A DNA stretch of 64,000 nt, from contig NZ_SZQA01000031.1 in the NCBI RefSeq assembly GCF_005233835.1, positions 52,374 through 116,373 of the forward strand, in the 5' to 3' direction. Positions 23,694 to 32,694 of this stretch are shown piece by piece. The stretch is from Herbidospora galbida. Its GTDB lineage: Bacteria > Actinomycetota > Actinomycetes > Streptosporangiales > Streptosporangiaceae. The position numbers were made by a program, and so were the translations under genes. Within the stretch, counting starts at the first letter, position 1. Each line of letters begins with the position of its first letter. Under the pieces are notes generated by a model. The model was not told the DNA's origin, ran no database searches, and saw only the letters and a list, made by a program, of their open reading frames with translations.

Positions 23694-24899
23694 GTGTACG
23701 ACCACCGCAAGCTCGGCCGTGAACTCGACCTGTTCGACGGCGATCCGCTGATGGGCGCGGGACTGCCCTTCTGGCTGCCCGACGGCGCCGCGGTCCGGAT
23801 GGCGCTGGAGGACTACGTCCGCGACGTCGAGAGACGCAACGGCTACCGGCACGTCTACTCGCCGATCATGGGCAAGCGCGAGCTCTACGAGATCTCCGGC
23901 CACTGGGACCACTACCGCGACGACATGTACCCCCCGATCTCCATCGGCGAGGAGCAGGTGGTCCTGCGGCCCAGCCTGTGCCCGCACCACGCGCTGATCT
24001 ACCGGTCGCGCGGGCGCAGCTACCGCGACCTGCCGCTCCGGCTGGCCGAACTCGGCGGCATGTACCGGTCGGAGCTGTCGGGGGTGCTGGGCGGGCTGAC
24101 CCGCGTCCGGGCCATCCAGCTCAACGACGCGCACATCTTCTGCACCGCCGACCAGGCCGTCGAGGAGGCCCGCGCGGCCCTCGAACTGATCGCCGCCGCC
24201 CACGCTGCGATGGGGATCAAGCCCGTCCGCCACCGCCTGTCGCTGCCGGGGTCCTCCGGGAAGTACGTCGCGGTCCCGGGCCTGTGGGAGCGCGCGGGGG
24301 AGATGCTCCGCGAGGTGCTCCACGACGTCGAGTACGAGGCCGTCGAGGGCGAGGCCGCGTTCTACGGGCCGAAGATCGACATCCAGATCGCCGACAACCT
24401 CGGGCGGGAGTCGACCCTGTCGACCGTCCAGATCGACCTCTACCAGCCCGCCCGGTTCGACCTGGAGTACACCGGCCCCGACGGGGCCAGGCACCGGCCG
24501 GTCATGGTCCACCGGAGCATCGTCGGGAGCGTCGAGCGGGCCGTCGCCCACCTGATCGAGGTGCACGGCGGCGCGTTCCCGGCCTGGCTCGCGCCGGTGC
24601 AGGTCGCGGTGCTGCCGCTGGGGGAGGACGAGGTCGCGTTCGCCGACGGGGTGGTCCGGCGGTGCGCCGACCTCGGGCTGCGCGCGTCGCTGTCGGGGCC
24701 CGAGAAGGGGAGCCTGGGGGCGCGGATCCGGGAGGCGCGGCTGGCGCCGTACCAGCTGATCGTCGGGTCGCGGGAGGTCGCCGCCGGCGAGGTGTCGATC
24801 CGGCTCCGGGACGGGCGGAAGCTCGCCGCCCTGCCGGTGGGGGAGGCGCTGGCGAAGATCGGGGAGATCACCTCGCGGCGGGGGACCGAGCTGTGGTGA
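23694..24899 (+). CDS. Threonyl-tRNA synthetase paralogue lacking TGS and editing domains
   Basis: A 401-residue class II synthetase; normal bacterial ThrRS has about 640-690 residues. It starts directly with the catalytic core (LPFWLPDGAAVRMALEDYV) and has SGHWDHY, the RSYRDLPLRLAELGGMYRSE motif 2 region and VMVHRSIVGSVERAVAHLIE as motif 3, followed by an anticodon-binding domain (about residues 300-401). The three zinc ligands (Cys in RPSLCPHH, His in NDAHIFC, His in MVHRS) are kept, but the usual PMNCPGH is changed to PSLCPHH at the substrate pocket. The GTG has AGGAGA upstream. It may be a stress, inhibitor-resistant or special-purpose ThrRS; a standard thrS should exist elsewhere. Confidence 0.85.
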   Translation: MYDHRKLGRELDLFDGDPLMGAGLPFWLPDGAAVRMALEDYVRDVERRNGYRHVYSPIMGKRELYEISGHWDHYRDDMYPPISIGEEQVVLRPSLCPHHALIYRSRGRSYRDLPLRLAELGGMYRSELSGVLGGLTRVRAIQLNDAHIFCTADQAVEEARAALELIAAAHAAMGIKPVRHRLSLPGSSGKYVAVPGLWERAGEMLREVLHDVEYEAVEGEAAFYGPKIDIQIADNLGRESTLSTVQIDLYQPARFDLEYTGPDGARHRPVMVHRSIVGSVERAVAHLIEVHGGAFPAWLAPVQVAVLPLGEDEVAFADGVVRRCADLGLRASLSGPEKGSLGARIREARLAPYQLIVGSREVAAGEVSIRLRDGRKLAALPVGEALAKIGEITSRRGTELW

Positions 24900-24942
24900 C
24901 TAAGCTTTCGATGACCGCCCATTACTACCGAGGGAACCCGCG

Positions 24943-26160
24943 ATGAGCGACGTGCGTGCCGAGTACGAGGAGCTGAAGGCCAGGGGACTGAAGCTCGACC
25001 TGACCCGGGGCAAGCCCGCCTCGGCCCAGCTCGATCTGTCCACCCCGATGCTCTCGCTGCCTGGGACGTCCTACCGCTCCGCCGACGGCACCGACACCCG
25101 CAACTACGGCGGGCTCAACGGCCTGGCCGAGCTCCGGGCGCTGTTCAGCGGCTTCCTCCAGGTCCCGGCCTCGCAGCTCATCGTGGGCGGCAACTCCAGC
25201 CTCGCCCTCATGCACGACGCGATCGTCCACTGCCTGCTGGGCGTGCCGCTCGGCGCCGCCCGCCGGTGGGCCGACGCGGAGCGGGTGGCCTTCCTGGCGC
25301 CCGTACCGGGCTACGACCGGCACTTCGCGCTGTGCGAGCGCTTCGGCATCGAGCTCATCCCGGTCGCGATGACCCCCGCCGGTCCCGACATGGACGAGGT
25401 CGAGCGCCTCGTCGCCGCCGACCCGGCGATCAAGGGCATCTGGTGCGTGCCGAAGTACTCCAACCCCGACGGCACGACCTACTCGGCCGAGACCGTCGCG
25501 CGGCTGGCCACCATGACCACCGCGGCGCCCGACTTCCGGATCTTCTGGGACAACGCCTACGCCATCCACCACCTCTTCGACGAGGAGGCCGAGCTCGCCG
25601 ACCTGCTGGCGCTTGCCACCGAGGCGGGCAACGCGAACCGGGTGTTCGTGTTCGGGTCGACGTCCAAGGTGACCCTGGCCGGTTCGGGCGTCTCGTTCTT
25701 CGGCGGCTCGCCCGAGACGATCGCCTGGTTCCTCGGCTACATGGGCAAGGGCACGATCGGCGCCGACAAGGTCAACCAGCTACGCCACGTCGAGTTCCTG
25801 CGCGACGAAGACGGCGTACGGGCCCACATGCGCGCCCACGCCGACCTGATCCGGCCCAAGTTCGAGACCGTCGACCGGATCCTGTCGAAGGAGCTGTCGG
25901 GCCTGGCGACCTGGTCGTCGCCGCTCGGCGGCTACTTCATCTCGCTCTCGGTGCCCGAGGGCACGGCGAAGGAGGTCGTGCGCCGGGCCGCCGAGGCCGG
26001 CATCGCGCTGACCCCGGCCGGGGCCACCCACCCCTACGGCAAGGACCCGTCCGACTCGGTCATCCGCATCGCCCCCACGTTCCCCGACACGGCGGAACTG
26101 GAGGCGGCGATCAGCGGCCTGGCCGTCTGCGTACGGCTGGGGGCGGCCGAGCGCGCCTGA
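24943..26160 (+). CDS. Aspartate aminotransferase, subgroup Ic (MocR-like fold)
   Basis: A 405-residue PLP enzyme. The N-terminal LKLDLTRGKPASAQLDLS is typical of the actinobacterial aspartate aminotransferase family Ic. CVPKYSNPDGTTYSAETV and IFWDNAYAIHHL are PLP-pocket blocks, and the PLP lysine is in FGSTSKVTLAGSG. It interconverts aspartate and oxaloacetate. It starts 43 bp after the ThrRS paralogue with no terminator between them, so it may be read from the attenuated promoter, which would link threonine shortage to supply of its precursor aspartate; this link is inference. Confidence 0.87.
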   Translation: MSDVRAEYEELKARGLKLDLTRGKPASAQLDLSTPMLSLPGTSYRSADGTDTRNYGGLNGLAELRALFSGFLQVPASQLIVGGNSSLALMHDAIVHCLLGVPLGAARRWADAERVAFLAPVPGYDRHFALCERFGIELIPVAMTPAGPDMDEVERLVAADPAIKGIWCVPKYSNPDGTTYSAETVARLATMTTAAPDFRIFWDNAYAIHHLFDEEAELADLLALATEAGNANRVFVFGSTSKVTLAGSGVSFFGGSPETIAWFLGYMGKGTIGADKVNQLRHVEFLRDEDGVRAHMRAHADLIRPKFETVDRILSKELSGLATWSSPLGGYFISLSVPEGTAKEVVRRAAEAGIALTPAGATHPYGKDPSDSVIRIAPTFPDTAELEAAISGLAVCVRLGAAERA

Positions 26161-26182
26161 GCGCGCCTTACCCGAGGTGAGC

Positions 26183-26207
26183 GCTCGATGACTGATAGAC
26201 ATCGAGC
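26183..26207 (+). promoter_or_regulatory. Inverted repeat abutting the decarboxylase start
   Basis: GCTCGATG (26183-26190) and CATCGAGC (26200-26207) are perfect 8-bp arms, the second touching the ATG at 26208. TAGACA at 26196-26201 could be the -10 box of a leaderless transcript. No ribosome site is present. The repeat may be an operator, or end the previous transcript. Confidence 0.55.
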
Positions 26208-27578
26208 ATGGCGTTGCACTCCGGACACGCGCACCACAAGCACCCGGCGTCGCGATCGGTCAACCCGGTCACGGCGCTGGGTCTCGACCTGACCGCGCCC
26301 ACCCACCGGCTCTTCGACGCGCCGGTGCCCGCCGAGGCGGCGTGGCAGTTCGTCCACGACGAACTGATGCTCGACGGGAACGCCCGGCTCAACCTGGCCA
26401 CGTTCGTGACGACGTGGATGGAGCCGCAGGCCGCCCGGCTGATGGCCGAGTGCGCCGACAAGAACATGATCGACAAGGACGAATACCCGCAGACCGCCGA
26501 GTTCGAGCGGCGCTGCGTCTGCATCCTGGCCGATCTGTGGAACGCCCCTTCGCCCTCCGACGTGATCGGCACCTCGACGACGGGTTCGAGCGAGGCGTGC
26601 ATGCTGGCCGGGATGGCGCTGAAACGCCGCTGGTCGGGGCCTGGGAAACCCAACCTGGTCATGGGGGCCAACGTCCAGGTGTGCTGGGAGAAGTTCTGCC
26701 GCTACTGGGAGGTCGAGCCCCGGCTGGTGCCCATGTCGGGGGAGCGCTTCCACCTGACCGCCGAGGAGGCGGTCAAGTACTGCGACGAGAACACCATCGG
26801 CGTGGTGGCGGTGCTCGGCTCGACCTTCGACGGGTCGTACGAGCCGGTGGCGGACATCTGCGGGGCGCTCGACGCGCTGCAGGACGCGCGGGGGTGGGAC
26901 ATCCCCGTCCACGTCGACGGCGCCTCGGGCGCGATGATCGCGCCGTTCCTCGACCCCGGGCTGCTGTGGGACTTCCGGCTGCCGCGGGTGGCGTCCATCA
27001 ACACCTCGGGGCACAAGTACGGGCTGGTCTATCCCGGGGTCGGATGGGTGCTGTGGCGGCACACCTCCTGCCTGCCGGAGGAGCTGATCTTCCGGGTCAA
27101 CTACCTCGGCGGCGACATGCCGACCTTCGCGCTGAACTTCTCGCGGCCGGGGGCCGAGGTCGTGGCGCAGTACTACAACTTCCTGCGGCTGGGCCGGCAG
27201 GGCTACCAGGAGGTCCAGGGGACCTCGCGGGCGGTGGCCACCCACCTGGCGCGGAAGATCGGCGAGATGGGGGTGTTCCGGCTCATCTCCCGGGGCGACG
27301 AGCTACCGGTGTTCGCGTTCACGACGGCCGACTCTGTCACGGCCTTCGACGTCTTCGACGTGTCGCGGCGGCTGCGGGAGCGGGGGTGGCTGGTGCCGGC
27401 GTACACGTTCCCGAAGAACCGGGAGGATCTGGCGGTGCTGCGGATCGTGGTGCGCAACGGGTTCACCCACGACCTGGCCGATCTGCTGCTGGCCGACCTG
27501 GAACGGGTGCTGCCGGACCTGGAGGCGCAGCCCCATCCGATGCACCGGGACATGAAGGCGATGGGGTTCCATCACTGA
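26208..27578 (+). CDS. Glutamate decarboxylase
   Basis: A 456-residue PLP-dependent decarboxylase of normal GadB length. [20 protein letters not shown] is the cofactor-phosphate region, [12 protein letters not shown] contains the PLP-pairing Asp, and the PLP lysine is in [16 protein letters not shown]. It converts glutamate to GABA and CO2 in the cytoplasm, consuming a proton, and so may serve acid resistance or GABA metabolism. No antiporter gene is adjacent. The start is probably leaderless. Its 3' end overlaps the convergent ComB remnant by 7 bases. Confidence 0.92.
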   Translation: MALHSGHAHHKHPASRSVNPVTALGLDLTAPTHRLFDAPVPAEAAWQFVHDELMLDGNARLNLATFVTTWMEPQAARLMAECADKNMIDKDEYPQTAEFERRCVCILADLWNAPSPSDVIGTSTTGSSEACMLAGMALKRRWSGPGKPNLVMGANVQVCWEKFCRYWEVEPRLVPMSGERFHLTAEEAVKYCDENTIGVVAVLGSTFDGSYEPVADICGALDALQDARGWDIPVHVDGASGAMIAPFLDPGLLWDFRLPRVASINTSGHKYGLVYPGVGWVLWRHTSCLPEELIFRVNYLGGDMPTFALNFSRPGAEVVAQYYNFLRLGRQGYQEVQGTSRAVATHLARKIGEMGVFRLISRGDELPVFAFTTADSVTAFDVFDVSRRLRERGWLVPAYTFPKNREDLAVLRIVVRNGFTHDLADLLLADLERVLPDLEAQPHPMHRDMKAMGFHH

Positions 27579-27826
27579 CGGCGCAGGACCGTGAGCGCGT
27601 CCTCCGTGCACGCCTCCGCCACGACGAAGCCGGCGCACAACACCAACGGGCCGTCCTTGAGCGCCAGGGCCTCGTCGAGCGACCCGGCCAGCGCGATCTT
27701 CTCCGCGCCTCGGGCGAAAGCCCAGGCGGCCAGGGTGAAGGCGCGCATGACGTCGACCACGACCGCCACGCGCGGGGTGTCGGTCAGTTCGGAGATGGCG
27801 AGGAAACGCGGGTCCATTCCGGTCAT
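27572..27826 (-). pseudogene. Truncated ComB-like (2-phosphosulfolactate phosphatase) remnant
   Basis: An 84-residue ORF whose residues 18-55 ([34 protein letters not shown]) match the start of ComB-type phosphatases, which are about 230-250 residues long. The remaining residues, [18 protein letters not shown], look like a segment from the middle of the family, as though the Gly-rich catalytic loop between them had been deleted in frame. The rest of the protein is absent. It lies 10 bp before the 3' end of the next minus-strand gene. A small functional protein cannot be excluded. Confidence 0.55.
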
Positions 27827-27836
27827 GATCGCGTAT

Positions 27837-29198
27837 TCAGCCGCAGGCCGAGCTCTCCTCGGGCAGCCGGCCCGCCGCCGCGGCCTGGAGGCGGTCGGCG
27901 AAGGTGTCGTAGAAGGCCAGGTCGCGGGGTCCGGCCGAGCGCAGGACGGCCAGCGCGCACGCGCGGAAGGTCTCGCTCACCCGGCTGTAGTAGGGGAGCT
28001 GCGGGCGCAGCAGCGCGCCGTCCATCGCGCGGCGGACCGTCTGGGCGAAGTCGGCGAACTCCGCGACGAGGCTCTCCGGATTCTCCGCGTCGCCGCGCAG
28101 GCAGGTGAGCGCCTCGGTGAACCGGCGGGTCTCGTACTCGCCCACCTCGTAGGCGGCGGCGAGCACCGGCGCGTAGCTGCCGCAGGCGAACAGTTTCGCC
28201 TGGACCTCCGGGGTCGTCAGGTGTTCGACCAGGCTCTCGGCGGCGGCGCGGTCGCGGGCCTTCGGGGAGATGACCAGCACCGAGCCGCCGAGGACGCCGC
28301 CTCGGGGCAGCGGCCGGTAGGAGAAGGCGAGCCTGTCGTCGGCGTCGCGGAACCGGTCGTCGAGCCAGAGGGTGCGGAACACCGAGGGCCAGTGCCGCAT
28401 GACCATCGGGGCCGACAGAGGGGCGCTGCGGAAGGCCCGCAGGGTGTCGCTCTCGGAGTGCTCCAGTGAGTCGCCGTCGATCAGGCCGGTCTTCAGCGCG
28501 GTCCGCCACGCTTCCAGGCGGGGTTCCACGACGGCGCGCAGCTCGGCGCCGCCGGGCATGGCGCCGGGGTCGGAGAGAAGCGGCACGACCTCGGGTCCGA
28601 TCGCCTCGACGAGGTTGACCGTCGCGCCCTCGTAGTCGTCGAGCTGGACCAGCGCCTGGCCCGGCGGTCTCGCGCCGGGCTCCTCGCCGCCCCAGATCCT
28701 CGACACCAGCGCATCGGTCGCGCCGATCGAGTAGGCGAGCGGCACGTCGGCGGCGAACGGGACGCCGTACTGCGTGCCGCCGATCTGCCCGGCGGCGACC
28801 GACGTGGCCATGAAGCCCGACGCAGGGTGGGGCAGCTCGACGGGGGAGGCGTAGCCGTTGGCCACGAACTCGGCGAGGTGGGCGACGTCGAGGACCAGGA
28901 CGTCGTAGGGGCACCTGCCCTCCTGGTCGGTGGCGGCCATCTCGGCGCGGGCGTCGTCGGGTATCCGGGAGATCTCGACGTACCTCGCCGTGCGGCCGCG
29001 CTCCTGCCAGGCGTTGATCACGGCGCGCTGGGTGCGGTCCATGCTGTCGTCGTAGCCAGCGCCCACGGTGATCTCGTCGGGGTCGCCCGGGCAGCCGGTC
29101 GCGGGGGCCCGGTTCAGCAGCGACGGCGCCGCGCTGAGGGCGACGGTCAGCGCGAAGCCGACGACGAACGGCCAGACGGGATGCCTGCGGCGGGTCAT
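27837..29198 (-). CDS. Extracytoplasmic solute-binding-like protein (partner of VWA protein)
   Basis: A 453-residue protein with an N-terminal signal/anchor ([19 protein letters not shown]) and a fold resembling type 1 binding proteins: [20 protein letters not shown], then [19 protein letters not shown], then [17 protein letters not shown], which is a typical ligand-cleft hinge region. No lipobox is seen. The ATG overlaps the stop of the upstream VWA gene (ATGA), so the two are translated together. No permease or ATPase is nearby, so it is unlikely to serve a normal importer. Function unknown; a sensor or cell-surface role with the VWA protein is inferred. Confidence 0.75.
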   Translation of the reverse strand: MTRRRHPVWPFVVGFALTVALSAAPSLLNRAPATGCPGDPDEITVGAGYDDSMDRTQRAVINAWQERGRTARYVEISRIPDDARAEMAATDQEGRCPYDVLVLDVAHLAEFVANGYASPVELPHPASGFMATSVAAGQIGGTQYGVPFAADVPLAYSIGATDALVSRIWGGEEPGARPPGQALVQLDDYEGATVNLVEAIGPEVVPLLSDPGAMPGGAELRAVVEPRLEAWRTALKTGLIDGDSLEHSESDTLRAFRSAPLSAPMVMRHWPSVFRTLWLDDRFRDADDRLAFSYRPLPRGGVLGGSVLVISPKARDRAAAESLVEHLTTPEVQAKLFACGSYAPVLAAAYEVGEYETRRFTEALTCLRGDAENPESLVAEFADFAQTVRRAMDGALLRPQLPYYSRVSETFRACALAVLRSAGPRDLAFYDTFADRLQAAAAGRLPEESSACG

Positions 29199-31078
29199 CG
29201 GGGCTCCCTGAGCCGGTCGAAGGCGGTGGCGGCGTCGAAGTCGGCGGCCTCGACGCAGAAGACGCCGCGCCGGTCGTCGGACCGCAGGGCGGCCGGGCAC
29301 TCGGTGTCGCCGACGTTGACGATGTAGACCGGGGCGTCGCTCGGCTTGCCGGCCGCCTGCTCGATCACGTCGGCGGTGATCCGGCGCAGGTCGGCCTGCT
29401 TCCCCGGGCTCGTGTCCGTCACGATCACCATGACGTCCATGGGGCGGTTTCCCATGGCCGTGATGGTCGAGGCCGCGTCGAGGTCCCAGTCGCGGGGTGT
29501 CCACTGGCCCAGGTAGCCGACCACCTGGCCGCCCTGGGAGCCGGCGAGGTCGGGGGGATAGGCGGGGTAGATCTGCGGCCGTCCGTCCCGGGACGGACGG
29601 CGCGCGATGTCGAGCGAGACCCGGTCGGTGGGCCGGAGGGCCTCGACGATCTCCCCGACCGACCGCACCGTCACCGGCCGGTGCCGCCGCATCGATCCCG
29701 ACCCGTCGAGGACCAGAGCCAGGTCGAGCCGCTGCTCGCGTTTCCTGATCGCCTCCATCGTCGCGGCGAGGACGTCGCCACCCGGGGCCGGCTGCGCCTC
29801 CGGAGTGGGCGTGACCGCCCGCGACCGCAGCCACCCGGCCAGTTCGCGGACGGCCGCGCTCCGCCCGGCGCTCTCACGGTCGGGCCAGATGGGCCGGACC
29901 GCCCGGTAGTCGAGCGTGGCCAGCGACGGGATGTCGGGGATCCACAGCCGGCCGCGATCCTGGTTCCCGCCCGGGCAGAATCGGGCGGTGCGTTTGTTGT
30001 AGTCGTCCATCACGTGGCGCGGCAGCAGGAAGGCCGAGCGGCGCAGCAGGCTGTTGCGCCGGGATTCGTAGTCGCGCTGCAGATTGCACAGCAGGGAGAC
30101 GGGATCGGCCTGGTCCTTCCAGAAGGCGTCGCCCATCTCCTCGGGCAGCTCGCGCAGCTTGTCCTCGGCCGCCTCGGGATCGCGGAAGACGCCGCGCGCG
30201 TTCAGCCCGGAGGTCGCCATCAACCCCATTCCGGTGATCAAAGGGTCGGGGCGGGCGAAGTTGCGGCCCGGTTCGGCGTAGAACCGGAGCACCGAGTCGA
30301 GCGTGACCCCTCCGGTCTCGCGCTCGACCTGGTTGCGCAGCGTCTCCGGAATGCCGACCGCGATCTCCATGTGGCCGATCGGGCCGACGTCCTCGACGAG
30401 CCCCCGATCGCCGCCGAGCAGGTTCGCGATGTCGCGGCTCTCGACGACGAGCAGGTCGGGACGGGGGCCGATCAGCCTGCTCTCGTCGGCTGAGCGCCAG
30501 CCGCTGCGCAGGGCGGCGAGAAGTCCCGCGACGGGCGGCGAGGCGACGACCTTCAGCCGGGTCTGCGCGCACCGGTCCAGGGTGAACTCCCCGGCCATCA
30601 GGCGGAACGCCTCGACGTCGTACGACGGCACGCTGAGCACGATCTCCCGCGGCATCGGGCACTGCCCGACATACCCCTGTAGGCGCTGCCAGCCGGCCGG
30701 CGCGATCTGCACCAGCGCGAGCACCATCCCCCCGGCCACGACGCCCGCCGCGCCCATCCGCAGCCAGGGCCACATCGCGGAGATCAGCCGCCGTGCCGAG
30801 GTGAGCCGGCGCGGGAGCCGGCGGTCGCGCCCGGCGGTCCTGCGCCGCCACCTGTCCCGCACCGGACGGTAGATCGCGGCGAACAGGATGACGCCGATGG
30901 CGATCCGGATGACCCAGCGGGCTGCGAGCTCGTTGCCGGTCACCGCCAGCCCGATCTCCGGGAGGATGCCGAGCAGGGCGATCACGGCGGCGATCCGGGC
31001 GTCACGCGCGCCTTCCCTGTTCTCCGCCGGGTTCTCCGCCGGAGCCCCGGCAGGCTCTGCGCCGCCCGAAGGACTCAT
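29195..31078 (-). CDS. Membrane protein with binding-protein-like and C-terminal VWA domains
   Basis: A 627-residue protein. Two hydrophobic segments lie near residues 25-70 and a third (MGAAGVVAGGMVLALVQIAP) near 110-130. An outer domain resembling a solute-binding protein follows (REIVLSVPSYDVEAFRLMAG, PDLLVVESRDIANLLGG). The C-terminal VWA domain starts near residue 450 with an intact metal site, LALVLDGSGSM, and continues with MDVMVIVTDTSPGKQ. ATG 31078 has GGAG 3 bases upstream and is preferred over 31114. It probably forms a two-protein complex with the overlapping downstream gene product. No known system is recognised. Confidence 0.78.
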   Translation of the reverse strand: MSPSGGAEPAGAPAENPAENREGARDARIAAVIALLGILPEIGLAVTGNELAARWVIRIAIGVILFAAIYRPVRDRWRRRTAGRDRRLPRRLTSARRLISAMWPWLRMGAAGVVAGGMVLALVQIAPAGWQRLQGYVGQCPMPREIVLSVPSYDVEAFRLMAGEFTLDRCAQTRLKVVASPPVAGLLAALRSGWRSADESRLIGPRPDLLVVESRDIANLLGGDRGLVEDVGPIGHMEIAVGIPETLRNQVERETGGVTLDSVLRFYAEPGRNFARPDPLITGMGLMATSGLNARGVFRDPEAAEDKLRELPEEMGDAFWKDQADPVSLLCNLQRDYESRRNSLLRRSAFLLPRHVMDDYNKRTARFCPGGNQDRGRLWIPDIPSLATLDYRAVRPIWPDRESAGRSAAVRELAGWLRSRAVTPTPEAQPAPGGDVLAATMEAIRKREQRLDLALVLDGSGSMRRHRPVTVRSVGEIVEALRPTDRVSLDIARRPSRDGRPQIYPAYPPDLAGSQGGQVVGYLGQWTPRDWDLDAASTITAMGNRPMDVMVIVTDTSPGKQADLRRITADVIEQAAGKPSDAPVYIVNVGDTECPAALRSDDRRGVFCVEAADFDAATAFDRLREPR

Positions 31079-31297
31079 GGACTCCGCCGCCCCTCGCCGG
31101 TCCGTGCACTCCATCAGTAGCGGACCGAGCGTAAGCAGGGCCCGCGCCGTTTTGACGCTGAATGATGGAATTGAGACCTTTGGCGCGGAGGCGGGTGGTG
31201 TGCTCCCCGACCCGCGCGGCGAGGCCTTTCGAATTCGGCCGCATTCGACGGTCTGCCCGTTAAGGTGGCGCTAATCGAGCGGCGGGAGGCGCTACCA

Positions 31298-31750
31298 ATG
31301 AGGCCGACACTAATGGCGATATTCGCCGGCATGATGGGCGTTTCGGCATGTAGTGCTGCAGATTCTTCCGTTGAGATGCCCAGAGAGCGCCCGAATTCGA
31401 CGCTTTCATGTTCGTCCTTCTTTTGTTATGTCGGCGACGATCCGGCCATTATCGTCCACGACCTGGAATCGTCGAATCTGGGGTCGCTGAACGCGCGGCT
31501 GTCGTGGGTGGAGAAGGAGAAGTGTCTGGTCGCCGTCACCCGCGACGCGACGCTGGTCCCGATCTGGCCCACCGGCACCACCCCCGTCCGCGCGGCCGAC
31601 GGACGGCGCGGGGTGTCCGTCCCGGGCAAGGGCGAGATCCTCGACGGCGACGCCTTCAGGCAGGGCGGATCGTGGATCGCGGGGACCGAGATCGCCAAGG
31701 GGTGTGGCGATCACGACGAGTTCTTCGCCGTCGACGGCTTCGAGCCGTAG
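31298..31750 (+). CDS. Small lipoprotein of unknown function
   Basis: A 150-residue protein with a short signal sequence (MRPTLMAIFAGMMG) and a lipobox VSAC, so it is probably anchored to the outer face of the membrane. The mature part has three further cysteines after the lipid-bearing one (LSCSSFFCY and KGCGDH) and a beta-rich pattern (IIVHDLESSNLGSLNARLSW). GGGAGG lies 9-14 bases before the ATG. The first part of the gene is AT-rich compared with its neighbours. No family recognised. Confidence 0.72.
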   Translation: MRPTLMAIFAGMMGVSACSAADSSVEMPRERPNSTLSCSSFFCYVGDDPAIIVHDLESSNLGSLNARLSWVEKEKCLVAVTRDATLVPIWPTGTTPVRAADGRRGVSVPGKGEILDGDAFRQGGSWIAGTEIAKGCGDHDEFFAVDGFEP

Positions 31751-31837
31751 ACCTGGTCACTATCCTCCAGGTGACTACTGCACTTCAAGGTGCCCTCTAT
31801 CGACTGGGAAGCATGATCTGACCTGGCCGGTTGCCTC

Positions 31838-31852
31838 CGTTACACCGTAACG
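31838..31852 (+). promoter_or_regulatory. Perfect 15-bp inverted repeat before the quinone-reductase-like gene
   Basis: CGTTAC-ACC-GTAACG ends 11 bases before the ATG and just precedes the GAGAGGAA ribosome site. It could be a repressor site controlling initiation or ribosome access. Confidence 0.55.
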
Positions 31853-31863
31853 AGAGGAACAAG

Positions 31864-32694
31864 ATGACCTACGTCGTCACCGGCGCCACCGGCCCCTTCG
31901 GGCGGCTCGCCATCGAGAGCCTGCTGCGCCGAGGGGTGCCCGCCGGGGAGATCCGCGGGATCGGCCGCCAGATCGAGAAGGCCGCCGACCTGGGCGTGGA
32001 GATCCGCAAGGCCGACTACGAGGACGGGGACGCGCTCCGCGACGCCTTCCACGGCGCGTCGAAGCTGCTGTTCGTGTCGGGGTCGGAGCTGGGGCGGCGG
32101 GCGGCGCAGCATGCCAACGTGGTGGCCGCCGCCGTCGACGCCGGGGTGGAGCTGGTGGCGTACACGAGCATTCTGAACGCCGACACCTCCACGATGGACC
32201 TGGCCGACGACCATCGGGCCACCGAGAAGCTGCTGACCGAGTCCGGGCTGCGCACGGTCTTCCTGCGGAACGGGTGGTACTACGAGGTCTACACCGCCCA
32301 GCTGGCCACCTACCTCGAACACGGGGTCGCGGGGGCGGCCGGGGACGGGCCGATCAGCGCGGCGGCCCGCGCCGACCTCGCCGACGCGGCCGCGGTGGTG
32401 CTCACTCAGGAGCCTGGGCAGGGGGTGTACGAACTCGCGGCCGAGGTCTTCACGCTGGCGGACCTGGCCGCGCAGCTCACCGAGGTCTCCGGGAAGCCGG
32501 TCGCGCACGTGCCCCTGACCGGTGACCAGTACCGGGAGGTGCTCACGGGCGCGGGACTGCCCGGCGAGGTCGCCGACATCGTGGTCGGCATCGACCTCGG
32601 GATCGCCGCGGGCAACCTGGCGTCCTCCGGCGACGACCTGGCGAAGCTCCTCGGCCGTCGGCCCGTCTCGCTGCGGGAGGCCCTCGCTCAGTAG
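31864..32694 (+). CDS. NAD(P)-binding NmrA/QorB-like oxidoreductase
   Basis: A 276-residue atypical SDR. TYVVTGATGPFGRLAIESLL is the cofactor motif, GASKLLFVSGSELGRRAAQH the second block, and FLRNGWYYEVYT is typical of QorB (quinone oxidoreductase 2) and related NAD(P)H-sensing proteins. It probably reduces quinones or acts as a redox sensor. ATG 31864 has GAGAGGAAC upstream. Its end overlaps the convergent glycosyltransferase gene by 7 bases. Confidence 0.85.
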   Translation: MTYVVTGATGPFGRLAIESLLRRGVPAGEIRGIGRQIEKAADLGVEIRKADYEDGDALRDAFHGASKLLFVSGSELGRRAAQHANVVAAAVDAGVELVAYTSILNADTSTMDLADDHRATEKLLTESGLRTVFLRNGWYYEVYTAQLATYLEHGVAGAAGDGPISAAARADLADAAAVVLTQEPGQGVYELAAEVFTLADLAAQLTEVSGKPVAHVPLTGDQYREVLTGAGLPGEVADIVVGIDLGIAAGNLASSGDDLAKLLGRRPVSLREALAQ

